Assembly: GCA_036937835.1 (NCBI GenBank)
Contig: CM072875.1
Location: 15,699,001-15,763,000, forward strand
DNA from: Pampus argenteus
Taxonomy: Eukaryota > Chordata > Actinopteri > Scombriformes > Stromateidae
DNA: 64,000 bases
Direction: 5' to 3'
A program made the translations under genes and the position numbers. The notes under the pieces were generated by a model, which worked only from the letters and a program-made list of their open reading frames with translations, made no database searches and had not been told where the DNA came from. Positions 1 to 10,527 of this stretch are shown here, piece by piece. Position 1 is the first letter of the stretch. Each line of letters opens with the position of its first letter.

Positions 1-149
1 ACGGTAGGCACAAATATACAGACACAGAGGCGCTCTTAAGAGTTGAACATTTGAGTCTGCTATTGCAGAATTTATGGTAATATAATACCATTTAAACAAG
101 CTTATCTCAGAGTATGAGTTTAAATATGTTCGATTGTTGGTATCTGCAG

Positions 150-286
150 ATTTTAAACAAGAAGAGATCCAAGCAGCAGCCAAACGAGAGACCAAGTCCA
201 TACGTCTCAGCAGGTTTGCAGCTCACAATGCCTTTCATCACTGTGAAGAGTGTCACCACTACTGTGAAGCTGGTCCTGCCACACAG
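150..286 (+). CDS. greb1l: greb1l coding exon (first in window)
   Basis: Acceptor tatctgcag ends at 149 and donor GTGAGT starts at 287. The exon enters with two bases of a split codon and encodes the Cys/His-rich CEECHHYC segment, which could bind a metal (inference). Confidence 0.88.
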
Positions 287-3200
287 GTGAGTGAGGAAGG
301 AGGCTTACATCGAACTTCTGAGGCAATCGTCTATTTCAGACGTATGCATACACATACATACGTATATCCTAACATGTCAAAATACTTTGACACTTAAAAA
401 GCTTTTTACTTTGCAGTCATGCTTAATGGTGAGCTCTCTGTGTTAATAATGCATGCGTGTGTGTGTTGCAGCTGTCGGACTGCACCTTCCATGCTTTTAC
501 CTTCTGCTCCTCCATGCTGGGGGAGGAGGTCCAGCTCCAGTTTGTCATTCCCAAAGCAAAGGAGCAGCACTTTGTCTTCAGTCAGCAGGGCAGCCACCTG
601 GAGAGTATGCGCCTGCCCCTGGTCTCCACCAAGGTTAGTTTAACTCACTATAGAGTGCATGCATGGTATGTGTTCGTATATAAATATGATATTTGATTTA
701 GCTGAGTCTTATTTTTTTCTTTTCTCTCTATCTGCGCCTGTCTCTAGGACCCTGATCTTTTGAAGAGTCCAATCTTCACCCCAACTACAGGACGCCAAGA
801 GCACGGCCTGCTCAACATTTTTCATGCCATGGAGGGTGCTACTCATCTGCACATCCTGGTAGTCAAGCAATTTGAGATGCCCCTCTATAGAAAGTACTGG
901 CCCAACCACATCCTTCTCGTCCTACCAGCTATGTTCAACAACGCTGGAGTTGGTGAGTGATGTTTGGCATTGACTAGTAGTAGTAGTGCTGATAATAAAA
1001 CACGTTTCTCAAGTGTTTTTACTGTTCTGGAATGAGGGTAACGTTCACCTCATACTTATCTGTTTGCTGATAATGAGGGATTTGTAAGCTGCTGTGGTCA
1101 TATATTTATTACAGTTAGTCACGCTTTTTTTTACAGTAGGTAAAAGTTTAAATGTATGTAGTCTTAACCAATGGGAGAGAGCCATCATAGATTAAAACAT
1201 TAGCAGCGCAATGGTCTGATTTGTGAGATGGCCAAACAAGTGTAGAGGCTTTCAGGAATGGGTGTAATTACCTTCATACCATACTTTAACCCATTTATCT
1301 CGTCCTACCATGAGTGTCAACGTGACTGTCTGCCAATGTTCTGATCAGGATAGACCCAGTCTACTTTGTACTGTATATGCAAACATAATTTATCTTACCA
1401 CACATGACTTACTTAAGTGTTAAGAGTTCACTTGCAAATTTATAGTGAATACACACACCATGCAAAATTTAAAGCTCACCTTTTTAAATTTGGCTTGCAA
1501 AGTTTATTACAGGAATATGGTGGTCAAAAATTAAACATTGACAACAAGAGCTCTTTTCCGTTTAAGGTGCTGCTCGCTTCATGATTAAAGAACTGTCATA
1601 CCATAACCTGGAGCTGGAGAGAAACCGCTTAGAGGAGCAAGGTGTCAAGAGGCAAGCTGTATGGCCTTTCATCGTCATGATGGACGACTCCTGTGTGCTG
1701 TGGAACGTCCACCAACCAGCAGACAGCAGGTAGTAATTGTTATTGATATGTAAAATTTGCAATTTTAGTTACCCCTGTTACTAGGTTGAAAGAGACTCCC
1801 TTTAAACAAAAAGTAAGGAAAATGTTGTCATATCTCCACATGTTTTCATAAATATGTAAAAACGGCTTCATCTATTTTCTAGTGAGACATGTGATGGGAG
1901 TTCAACCCTCACCAACGTATCTCTGAAAATGGTGCTGCAGCATATGGAGACCACACCGAAGATCTCCCTCTACGCAATGTGTGGCACGCGCAAGTGGAGC
2001 AGTAGCCTGGCTCGCAAGCCTCAGAGCAACCCCTTCTCTAGGTGTCATCTCCACGACTTCGCCATGCTTAATGTGGATCTGACGCAGAATGTTCAATATG
2101 ACCTCAATCGGTAAGTTAGTGGAGGATTGTGGCAGTCATTTAGTCTGGTAGTGATGCGTGCTATCTTGATAGTTTAACCTTGCTTTTTGTGCCAATGTGC
2201 AGATATAGTTGTGAGGAGGTGGACTTTAATCTAAGGGTGAACAGTAGTGGGCTGCTGCTGTGTCGCTTCAACTACTTCAGTCTGATGAAGAAACACATAA
2301 CAGTCGGGGGAAACAAAGAGTTCATGGTCAAACCTAAACTCATGGTGGGTGTCATTCATACAATCTCAGAGCTTTACAGTGGATCTGAAGTTTGACTTTG
2401 TCTTCTTGCGATATGAAACACCCTAACAATACTTTACTTTGCTTTGTTCTATCTCCAGGAAATAGAAAACCCTGCCCCAATCAGCCCCTTCCAGTATGTT
2501 TGTGCCCCAGACAGTGAGCAGACCCTCCTGGATGCCCCGGCCCAGTTCCTGCTGGAAAGGTTCCTGCAGAGCTGCAGCCACAGACTGTTTCCTAAGGCTG
2601 TTCAGAACAGAAATAACCCAGTTCTGTCCATCGACAGCTACCTCAACATAAGCCCGGAGGTAAGAACTCCCAAGGTGGTAAAGGATGAAGCAGACTATTA
2701 GCATCATCCCATCAACTTAAACCTACATGAAGACTGACAATATTGGAACATACAGTTTCACAGGAATCTCTAAAATGTTAACTGTTACAAAAATAAGGAC
2801 AACCCGCTGACTGAGTTTTTTTCAAATGTTTTCATAAGTTTGCAGAATTTTGTAAAGGCACAGAGACCGTTGTAGATTTTCAGCGATGTTACCAACCATC
2901 TGTTTTGCTTAGAACACTCTGACCTGCATCCACACACACATGTGCAAAAAATACATGCTAACAATGCAAATTTGGACTGTGCAGTGTGCATATGAGGTAA
3001 AATGTGCATACCAAGGCACATTTTTGTGTTTTCTCCTGTAATGCAAATAAATCACGATGAATAATTGCACACAATGCAACCTATATATTTATATATGAGG
3101 ACAACCCTATGGCTCGCCACAGGGATTATCAAGGTTGCATAATAATTATTTTATTCACTTTAACCTCAATAAATATACTTATATGTTTTCTCAATTGTCT

Positions 3201-3866
3201 TGATTAGTAAAGTTTCCACATCTTATTTTACGTCCTAGATTTCTGTGTGCTACATCAACTCTCGTCCACACTCCATCAACCTGAACTATCAGGGCCTGGT
3301 GTTCAGTGGCTTGCTGCTTTACCTCTGTGACTCCTTCGTCGTCTCTGGACTCCTCAAGAAATTTCGCTTCCTCAAAGGTGAAACTTCAGTGTAGTCTTGT
3401 TTTTTTGTGTGTGTGTGTGCTTATATCTTTTGTTGTTTCTGTCACACTCTTCTACTTCAAGTTGTTCTATTACACCACAATGGTACATGTGATTTTTGGA
3501 AGTAGCATTTCTGTGTATGTATGTGTCCCATGTGTGTTGACACATGACAGTATAAAAAAAACATTATATGTAGACACATATTGTACAGCCGGTGGGTTTA
3601 AGAAGCAACATCAGGACTAGAAGGGCTTTCAGACTAACTGTATAGTTTCGACTTACACTTTGCGATCTACCAGCTAAATTTTGACTCTGATCATGTCCAC
3701 AGGTGCCACGCTCTGTGTGATCTGCCAGGACCGAAGTTCCCTGCGCCAGACCATCGTCAGACTGGAGCTGGAGGATGAGTGGCAGTTCCGCCTGCGGGAC
3801 GAGTTTCAGACAGCCAACTGCAGTGAGGATCGTCCCCTCTACTTTCTGACTGGTCGCCACGTTTGA
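150..3866 (+). CDS. greb1l: greb1l, 3' portion (last nine coding exons; 5' end outside window)
   Basis: Nine exons joined by GT-AG introns keep one reading frame and encode the last 512 residues, ending at TGA 3864-3866. Exons: 150-286, 472-633, 748-952, 1567-1729, 1883-2110, 2203-2344, 2459-2659, 3239-3377, 3703-3866. The protein reads as the C-terminal part of GREB1/GREB1L: a Cys/His-rich HHCEECHHYCEAGPA segment, then GRQEHGLLNIFHAMEGATHL, WPFIVMMDDSCVLWNV and PHSINLNYQGLVFSGLLLY. GREB1-family proteins are large nuclear hormone- and retinoic-acid-linked cofactors; their C-terminal region has been described as glycosyltransferase-like. That function is family knowledge, not visible here. I choose greb1l over greb1 because abhd3 and mib1 follow, as at human 18q11. 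The gene is truncated by the window edge. Confidence 0.92.
472..633 (+). CDS. greb1l: greb1l coding exon
   Basis: Acceptor gtgttgcag precedes 472 and donor GTTAGT follows 633. It is 162 nt, phase 0 at both ends, and encodes LSDCTFHAFTFCSSM through LPLVSTK. Confidence 0.9.
748..952 (+). CDS. greb1l: greb1l coding exon
   Basis: Acceptor tctctag precedes 748 and donor GTGAGT follows 952. It encodes DPDLLKSPIFTPTTG through LPAMFNNAGV and ends one base into the next codon. Confidence 0.9.
1567..1729 (+). CDS. greb1l: greb1l coding exon
   Basis: Acceptor gtttaag precedes 1567 and donor GTAGTA follows 1729. It encodes ARFMIKELSYHNLELERNR through WNVHQPADS. Reading is continuous with the flanking exons. 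Confidence 0.9.
1883..2110 (+). CDS. greb1l: greb1l coding exon
   Basis: Acceptor ttttctag precedes 1883 and donor GTAAGT follows 2110. It encodes ETCDGSSTLTNVSLKM through LTQNVQYDLN. Confidence 0.9.
2203..2344 (+). CDS. greb1l: greb1l coding exon
   Basis: Acceptor atgtgcag precedes 2203 and donor GTGGGT follows 2344. It encodes YSCEEVDFNLRVNSSGLLL through KEFMVKPKLM and ends in phase 0. Confidence 0.9.
2459..2659 (+). CDS. greb1l: greb1l coding exon
   Basis: Acceptor atctccag precedes 2459 and donor GTAAGA follows 2659. It is 201 nt (67 codons) and encodes EIENPAPISPFQYVCAPDSE through YLNISPE. Confidence 0.9.
3239..3377 (+). CDS. greb1l: greb1l coding exon
   Basis: Acceptor cgtcctag precedes 3239 and donor GTGAAA follows 3377. 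It encodes ISVCYINSRPHSINLNYQG through LLKKFRFLK and ends one base into the next codon. Confidence 0.9.
3703..3866 (+). CDS. greb1l: greb1l terminal coding exon
   Basis: Acceptor tgtccacag precedes 3703. It encodes GATLCVICQDRSSLRQTIV to the C-terminus LYFLTGRHV and stops with TGA at 3864-3866. Confidence 0.92.
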
Positions 3867-6250
3867 ACCTGGTTGAAACGTCCAGGGTCCCCTACTTCAC
3901 TGCAGATAACACAAATCTGAAATGAGGGGAATATTTGATTCCAAACCAGCCAGCAATCGCAGTTCTTGCCATTCCAATGGAAGGTCAGGGGGAGATATGC
4001 TGGAGCACGCAAGGACACGTGGTCACCTAACGTGGCTTTCCGTACACCTGTAATACCACAGTGCACTATGGCTGGCTCTGACAAGCGTCAGCACATGTAA
4101 ACTCTTGCTTGTAGCTGAGTTTGTCTTCACTCAAGCTTTTGTTCTACAAAAAAAAGAAAAAAAGACTTTGCTGTGAAAGAAAAAAGCACAGGTGAAACTG
4201 AACTCTTTTGTTTTGTTGTTGTATTTCGCAAAAAATCGAACGCTCTCCTATCGATAATGTGACTATATGAAGATTGTATGTGTAAGTGGACTATGACTAC
4301 AGTATGCCCTATCCTGGACATACATGTTTATCTCAGGGTTTTAAAGAGAGATAAAAGGGAGGTCGCTTTAAGGGGTACATTTTTCTCCCTGTTCACCGTG
4401 TATTTTTGGCATTAACTTATGTTCGCACCAAAGACATCCTCAGCTGCACCTTGCCTTTTTCTTATTCCTTGTCCCCTTCATGCCTGCTCTGCCTCTCAAA
4501 CTCCATGAAGCTCATCGACTATAAAAAAGACAGTACACTGCATTAAAAGGATCATAACTACAGAGGTCGGTCTGTATTTACAGTATGCCAGTAAATTAAA
4601 TCACGATTTAATGCCATTTGTGGCTATTTGAGCTAGCACACAACTTCAAATAGGGGGACTCCTTTTCCATAAGATATTTATGCGACATTGATAATCCTTC
4701 TGACAAGGAGGTGTGGTTTTATTTCTAAATTCACAGGAATTTATCCAAAGACTACAACTGAGTCTGTATATTTGAATATATACATTCACAACTGAAAAAA
4801 AGAAGTAAAATTTGTATCCTTTTAAAGAATGTAGATCATTAATGTTCTATTATTACTCGAATATACAACTATGACCAAGATCCGTTGTCCAAAACTAGAC
4901 GACTCACCACACGGTTTTATTTTTACAACTCACATGTAAATGTTTAAACTTTTGGCCAATCAGTCAGAGCAATGTGCAAAGTAAAGACACGTTTACAGGT
5001 TTTTTCTTAATGACAAATATTTTGCATGTAGGCATTTGCTGTTTAAAATGCTAGGTATTGTAAGCATAATCACAATATGTCAGTGAATCCTACGAGCAAG
5101 CCTTCTCACTGCCAAATATCTTGCTACGGGTGGCGCGTGTCTCGGCTAACCATCCACATAGCCTAAAATCATTTTTCCCGCAACAATGCGTAATCAAAGA
5201 AAAGGTAACACGCTGCCGAAAAAAGCAGCTGACCAGGTCAGATCATATACTTGAAAGGAGAATGTTTTTATACGTTTCTGCACAGGGTTGTCCAAAGAAT
5301 ATGCCTTAAGTGACATTTGATACAGTCATTGCTCGAGTCACTAATTTTTCGGACCAATGAGAATGAAAAAAAAAAACAAAAAAACATATAACTGTGAGGT
5401 GAAGAAATGTTTGTTGTTTGTCTGAGTGAAGCAAGATGATATAATTGGTTTGTGGACTACTGTACTGTTTAAAGCTTTGTTTACATTATTAATATATTAT
5501 ATCACCCCCTTAACCACTGAGGGTTACTGATGTTTTTTTTGTTTTTTTTTTAAAGTCTTGTGTAACGTTCGCCAGTATATTTTGGTCATAATGTCTTTCT
5601 GCATTTTATGTTGTGTTGCAAAGGCAAGAAGAATCTACCTAGATGTGTCCTTAACCATATGTCTGTATTCCTTCCTGTTCTTGTGTTGGATTTTTATTGA
5701 GAATGAAAATCAGGTCCATGAGGGATTCTTATTTATTTGACAAGCATTTTGGACTGATAATCATATTGAAGTGTAATATTTGATTGCATGCTAAGCTCGC
5801 TTAAGCCAAGGGAGTGTGTCCTCTTCAAAACCATCCACGAAGGCTTTGCACAAGACCCAAAACGAATGATTGTTAAATCTACTGAATGTCATTGGGGGTA
5901 GGAAATGTGAACTTGCACTATACAAGTTGCCAGCAGAAGAAAATATTTCCCACTAAGCAAAACTGTTAAATTAACCCTCCCCCTCCCAAAAAAAAAAAAT
6001 AAGACTGGTGATCGAAACTATTAAACTCCGACAGTCCACAGAATATGTCTTAACACTTAATATGCAACTTGCTCTCACAATCTTCACTGAAAGGTTTTAT
6101 TAACCACGTGCAGCCCAGTGGTAGCTTTGGTGTCTGGGTGATCTACCTCATGTTTACCATTGTGGTTGCGGGCTGTGAACATAATGAACATTAGAGCCAT
6201 GCTATTGTTGTTGAAAATGTATGAATGTAATAAAAAAAAAAAAAAAGACT
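3867..6250 (+). other. greb1l: greb1l 3' untranslated region
   Basis: This stretch follows the greb1l stop and has no recognisable coding exon. It is AT-rich with poly(A) and poly(T) runs and ends at a canonical AATAAA (6229-6234), followed by an A run and GT-rich sequence such as TGATTTGTGTTTCTC. A 3'UTR of about 2.4 kb is inferred; an earlier ATTAAA near 4541 could give a shorter form. The exact cleavage site cannot be read. Confidence 0.6.
6229..6234 (+). terminator. Polyadenylation signal AATAAA, likely greb1l
   Basis: Canonical AATAAA hexamer followed by an A run and then T/GT-rich sequence from about 6247, the usual arrangement of a cleavage and polyadenylation site. It is assigned to greb1l by position. 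Confidence 0.55.
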
Positions 6251-8614
6251 TGTAAAATGATTTGTGTTTCTCACTTTTTATTAGGTTTTTGAATCTGGCG
6301 TGACAACATGTAGCATAACTACAATATAGAAACATAGAAACAATTTTTACCCATCAGGACATCATAGTACAGTTGTTTGGAAAGGCATATCCTATAATGT
6401 CTTTTGTGGATGAATTTACATTGTCTATTATTATTGAAATTATATAGTGGCACATCCAGAAAAAAAAACTGTTGTGTTGTTAAAGGGGTATTCCACTGAT
6501 TTAGTATTGTACTTTCATAGAGCTTGGGGTAGAAATTAAAGCAGCAGAAGCTAGGTCAAGCTCTAAAAAATGCTTAATCCTACATCTTTGATTACAGCTC
6601 CCCTCCACCCCAAAAGCTGTTCACATTTTTTATTTTTGTCTCAAGCCCAAACCAAGAAATATGTTTTCATATTAATCTTCGGAAAGCTCCTCCCAAAGCC
6701 TCAGAAGACATTATACAACAGTTTCCACAGTCTGAGTAGCAATCTAGTTGTAGAGTTTAGTAGATTAATAGTAGATTAAGCAAGGCAAGTTCATTTCAAC
6801 ATCAAGGTGAACTTAAGTGTTTTATAAAAGAGAAACAAGACAATATAGAAAGACACTTGTCTTTTTGTATTTTCCCCATACATATTTAATGTGGAGCGCC
6901 CCTTTAATTTCCTGCCTTTGATCTTGGGTGTTATGTAGTATGTTGTCACGAGTTTAATTCTTCCATCTGAACTCTTGAGTTAGTACATTATATTACATAC
7001 AGTATATCCTGTACCATTACAACCTTTTCTGTACCTCTCCCTTTCTCGTTTTTAAAAAAATAATTTCTGTGTCGTTTTGGTGTGCTTCTCATGCATTAAG
7101 TTGTGAGTATTTTAAGGTGTGGATTAACACAAAGCTGGAGCAGTATTGTTGAAATGCTTGTGCAGCCCTGTCTTTAGCCTGTGATTAATAAGCCTCTCAC
7201 TCTCTCTCCTGCATCCATTCAATCCAAGATCTTTTTTATCCTGCTAAAGAATAAATCCCAGGACCTCGCTCACTTCCCAAAGACCACCTCTCTCGTCTCA
7301 TCTCGACACCTCTGCAGCCACACTGTGGTGATTCAAAGTGACCCTCTCATTATCAAGAGCACATACGGCTTCATAATGGATGCTCGGATCATCTTTGGCT
7401 TCACTGTAAGGGCACAGGGGCATTGTCGGTCCGAGGACAGTACTATTTCAGTTCCTATAAGGTGATATTAGAGCAGACATTCCACCAACCTACAACCTCT
7501 GTGTGATATACCGCAAGGCTATTTTCAGCCTGCTGAAGTCAGGATATGATAAGGAAGAGAGAGAGCAGGAGTGGCTGAGTTGCTGATTCTTGCACCTCAT
7601 AATTGCTCTTTTGGGAACAGAAGAAATATATATTGTGTCCAAAGCGTATGAGAGAACTTCCTCTAAAGATTTTAGCTGTCCCAAAGTGATTCATTTATGA
7701 CAATACAGAGAATACTGATGCTTAATAAGATGGGATAGGGTAATTGACTTCATTTGGCTTCTCTTCTTGTATTGATATATATATACGACGTCATTTTAGT
7801 TATGGTGCACATTTACCTTGATTTACCTGATATTACAACAAATCATATGAAGAAAAAGGAGAAGATTTCTCCTAATGATTCCCTCTGACATATTTCTTTC
7901 AGAGTCCCTCAGGCAATGCAGTACTTAACATTAAACTACTTTGAAACACTGACATGATTAAACATATCACTGTGAAATAATTTCTCCTTTTATCCAAACA
8001 TGAAGAACAGTGTTGGTTTATTCTGACCTATAAACATACATAATCGTGCTGTGCATATGTTCACATGAGAAGAGATATTAACATGTATAATAAGAGGGAT
8101 TCCTGCAAAAATAATATCAGTTTTCATAAACGGTAGAGTAAATTACTCTTGGCAGTTTACTCTAATTACTTTCAGGCTTCCATAAACCATCTCACTAAAA
8201 CCAAAGCTCATCTGTCTGTGGGTTTATTGGGGGGTTGGGGTAAAGGTAAGTGGAGTGCCGGGGGATTACAGTTTGCCTTCGGTGGATCACATCCACTACT
8301 ATATCCTATCAGCTTCTAATCCTGTGAGTGTGCAGCGAGTCAATTCCAGGGAGCAAAACCCAATACTATAACGTGAGAGGGAGTGTGACCCTGCAGTGAC
8401 ACAGTGATCATGCAGTAAGCAGCTCCAGTAGTAGCCTGCCAAATGTCTTGTATTCAGAGGACAAGGACTGTGACCAAATGTCAAGTCCAGATGTTATCAG
8501 TGTTTAGCCGCAGATTGAAAACCACACAAGAAAGAAAGAATTTCAAAATAAAAGGCAACTGCAGTAAACAAATGCATTACAAACACAGAGAAAGCAGTGG
8601 ACACTGTTTAATAA
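6251..8614. other. Spacer between convergent greb1l and abhd3, no gene recognised
   Basis: About 2.4 kb of AT-rich DNA. The open frames (for example 7181-7465 plus and 7490-7684 minus) have no recognisable motif and no supporting splice pattern. In human, ESCO1 and SNRPD1 occupy the equivalent interval; I see no trace of either here. Confidence 0.55.
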
Positions 8615-10345
8615 TTTATTAAATACAGCATATTACACTCATGTTGATAATGTGTATATACTAGTACTTGTACTACACAGTAGAGACATTATTTTTAATT
8701 TAAAATCTTATTGCTGCACATGTTAAACATAATCTTTCTTTCTTTTTCTTTTTTTATATGCAGTGTACAAAATGCAGCATCCTATGACGAAACACAAACA
8801 TGTCCTTTGTGCTACAGATTGTGTGATGTTAGTTGTAAGGGTTTCAGGACATGATGATGATGTTGATGAGACACATGCTACTCAATGGACACTTGGCAGA
8901 ACAAACAGACACCGAAATTCCACAGGAACAGGAAGTCAAAATCTCTCATGCAGTGCATTACCGAAAGCCCGGGCCGACAGTCAGATCTGCTCGTTTCATC
9001 GATGCCAACTCATACACGGTAGCCAGCCCCTTGATCATTGTTGGCGAAACAGCGCAGAAAAGGACAACGGCCGGGTTCCATTAACGATACTATGCATCTC
9101 GTAAAGCAACACCCACCACTTCAAACCGCCAACACTGTACACTCTCTTGTCTTAACTATGCGCATTGCTTCATTCACATCACTGTATCTAGCACCCTCTC
9201 AGCACATACAGAACTAACCACCAACATTTTCACAAAAAAAACCAAACCCACCTCATGGAATTCAAATACTGCTCTGCCCATGCCTTTTGGAATATACTTT
9301 GCATTAAGGAATTAGAGGCATGGTAGTGTCAACTAAAATAGTGCAATTTCACATTCCTTGTCATTAATTCATTATTTTCAGTATTATACATTTGTAGAAC
9401 TATTTGGTGTGCATAAAGGTAGAATGTGTGAAAAATAAAAGTGCATGCAGAAAACTGTATGTCAACGGGTAAATGACATCTACAGTTAAAGGTTCACTTA
9501 CGGTTAGATAAGAAAATCAACATCAAACCTGAAGCTACAGCCAGGAGGCAATTATCTTGATTTATCTCGCAAAAAAACTGAACTGTAAAAAAACAACAAG
9601 TTGCAGTTTTATAAGTTATATTCCCGGCTGCAGCTTCAAGTTTAACGAACAATTATGAGAGTGGTACTGATCTTCTCATCTAACTCTCGGAAACAAAAAA
9701 AAATAAAAATGCTTTCCCAAAACTGTTGAACTATTCCTTTAAATGGCTGAGAAAAATACAAACTAAAGAAAAATGATTGACAAAACAAAAATCCACAGGA
9801 AAGATGAGTAAATAAAGAAGATCCCTGAGGGCTAAAATCCTACTGGTGTAAGTACTAAAGGATGCTACAAAGATGATTGAGTGTTTATGTACAGTACTTG
9901 TGTTAACTTTAAAAGAAAGCTCATTGCACAAGGTAATAGAATTGTTTTTATCAGCTAGCTAATGCAACTAAATAACACGGCCGCAGATTCAGCTTTTTAA
10001 CATTGTCATGAACACCTACGTTTGCTTTTTAATAAGCATACCATTGAGAGCATGATAACATACAATGACGTTGTAATTGTATGGACAAATAAATAAACAG
10101 ATGTTGAATGCAAGGCAAACGCTGCATTCAATTAGATGTGCCTTTCAAATGAGAAAGAATATTTGTGTTTGTTTTTTTTGTTTGTTTGTTTGTTTGTTTG
10201 TTTGGCAGGAGGAGGAATGGGACGGAAGGATGGAGGGCAAAGATAAAAAGAAAAGTCAATGGAAGGACGGAAAAAAAGGCAGAATGTGAAGGGAAAAGAG
10301 GAAGAGAAGGGATGAAGTAAGGAGTTAAAACCATCAGTTCTCTCA
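8615..10345 (-). other. abhd3: Probable abhd3 3' untranslated region / downstream sequence
   Basis: This lies downstream of the abhd3 stop on the minus strand. Candidate minus-strand poly(A) hexamers are ATTAAA at 10028-10033 (about 0.3 kb past the stop) and AATAAA at 8615-8620 (about 1.7 kb past it). It includes a (TTTG)n run at 10180-10204 and an unassigned open frame at 8851-9084. The true UTR end is undetermined. Confidence 0.4.
10180..10204. repeat. (TTTG)n microsatellite
   Basis: Six GTTT units downstream of the abhd3 stop, probably within its 3'UTR. Confidence 0.85.
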
Positions 10346-10527
10346 TCAGGAGAGGTCACTGAGTCGACTGCCTTGTTCGATGACCGCCTTAGCAAACTGC
10401 TTGAAGACTCGGTCCATGTAGGTGCTCTGTCGAGGCCACAGGCCCTCCAGAAAACCGATATGGCCACCGTGACAGGTAATGAGCAGGGCCAGGTTGGGAT
10501 TCTGCTTCACAGCCTCCACTGGAATGG
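10346..10527 (-). CDS. abhd3: abhd3 terminal coding exon 9 (His375)
   Basis: Acceptor GTGTTTGCAG above 10527. It encodes IPVEAVKQNPNLALLITC, then GGHIGFLEG with catalytic His375, WPRQSTYMDRVFKQF, and the stop TGA at 10348-10346. Confidence 0.95.

Larger units (their letters stand above)
953..3702 (+). other. greb1l: greb1l introns over 300 bp
   Basis: Three introns in this span exceed 300 bp: 953-1566, 2660-3238 and 3378-3702. They are AT-rich with a few short GT runs. I see no further coding exon or RNA gene in them. Confidence 0.6.
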
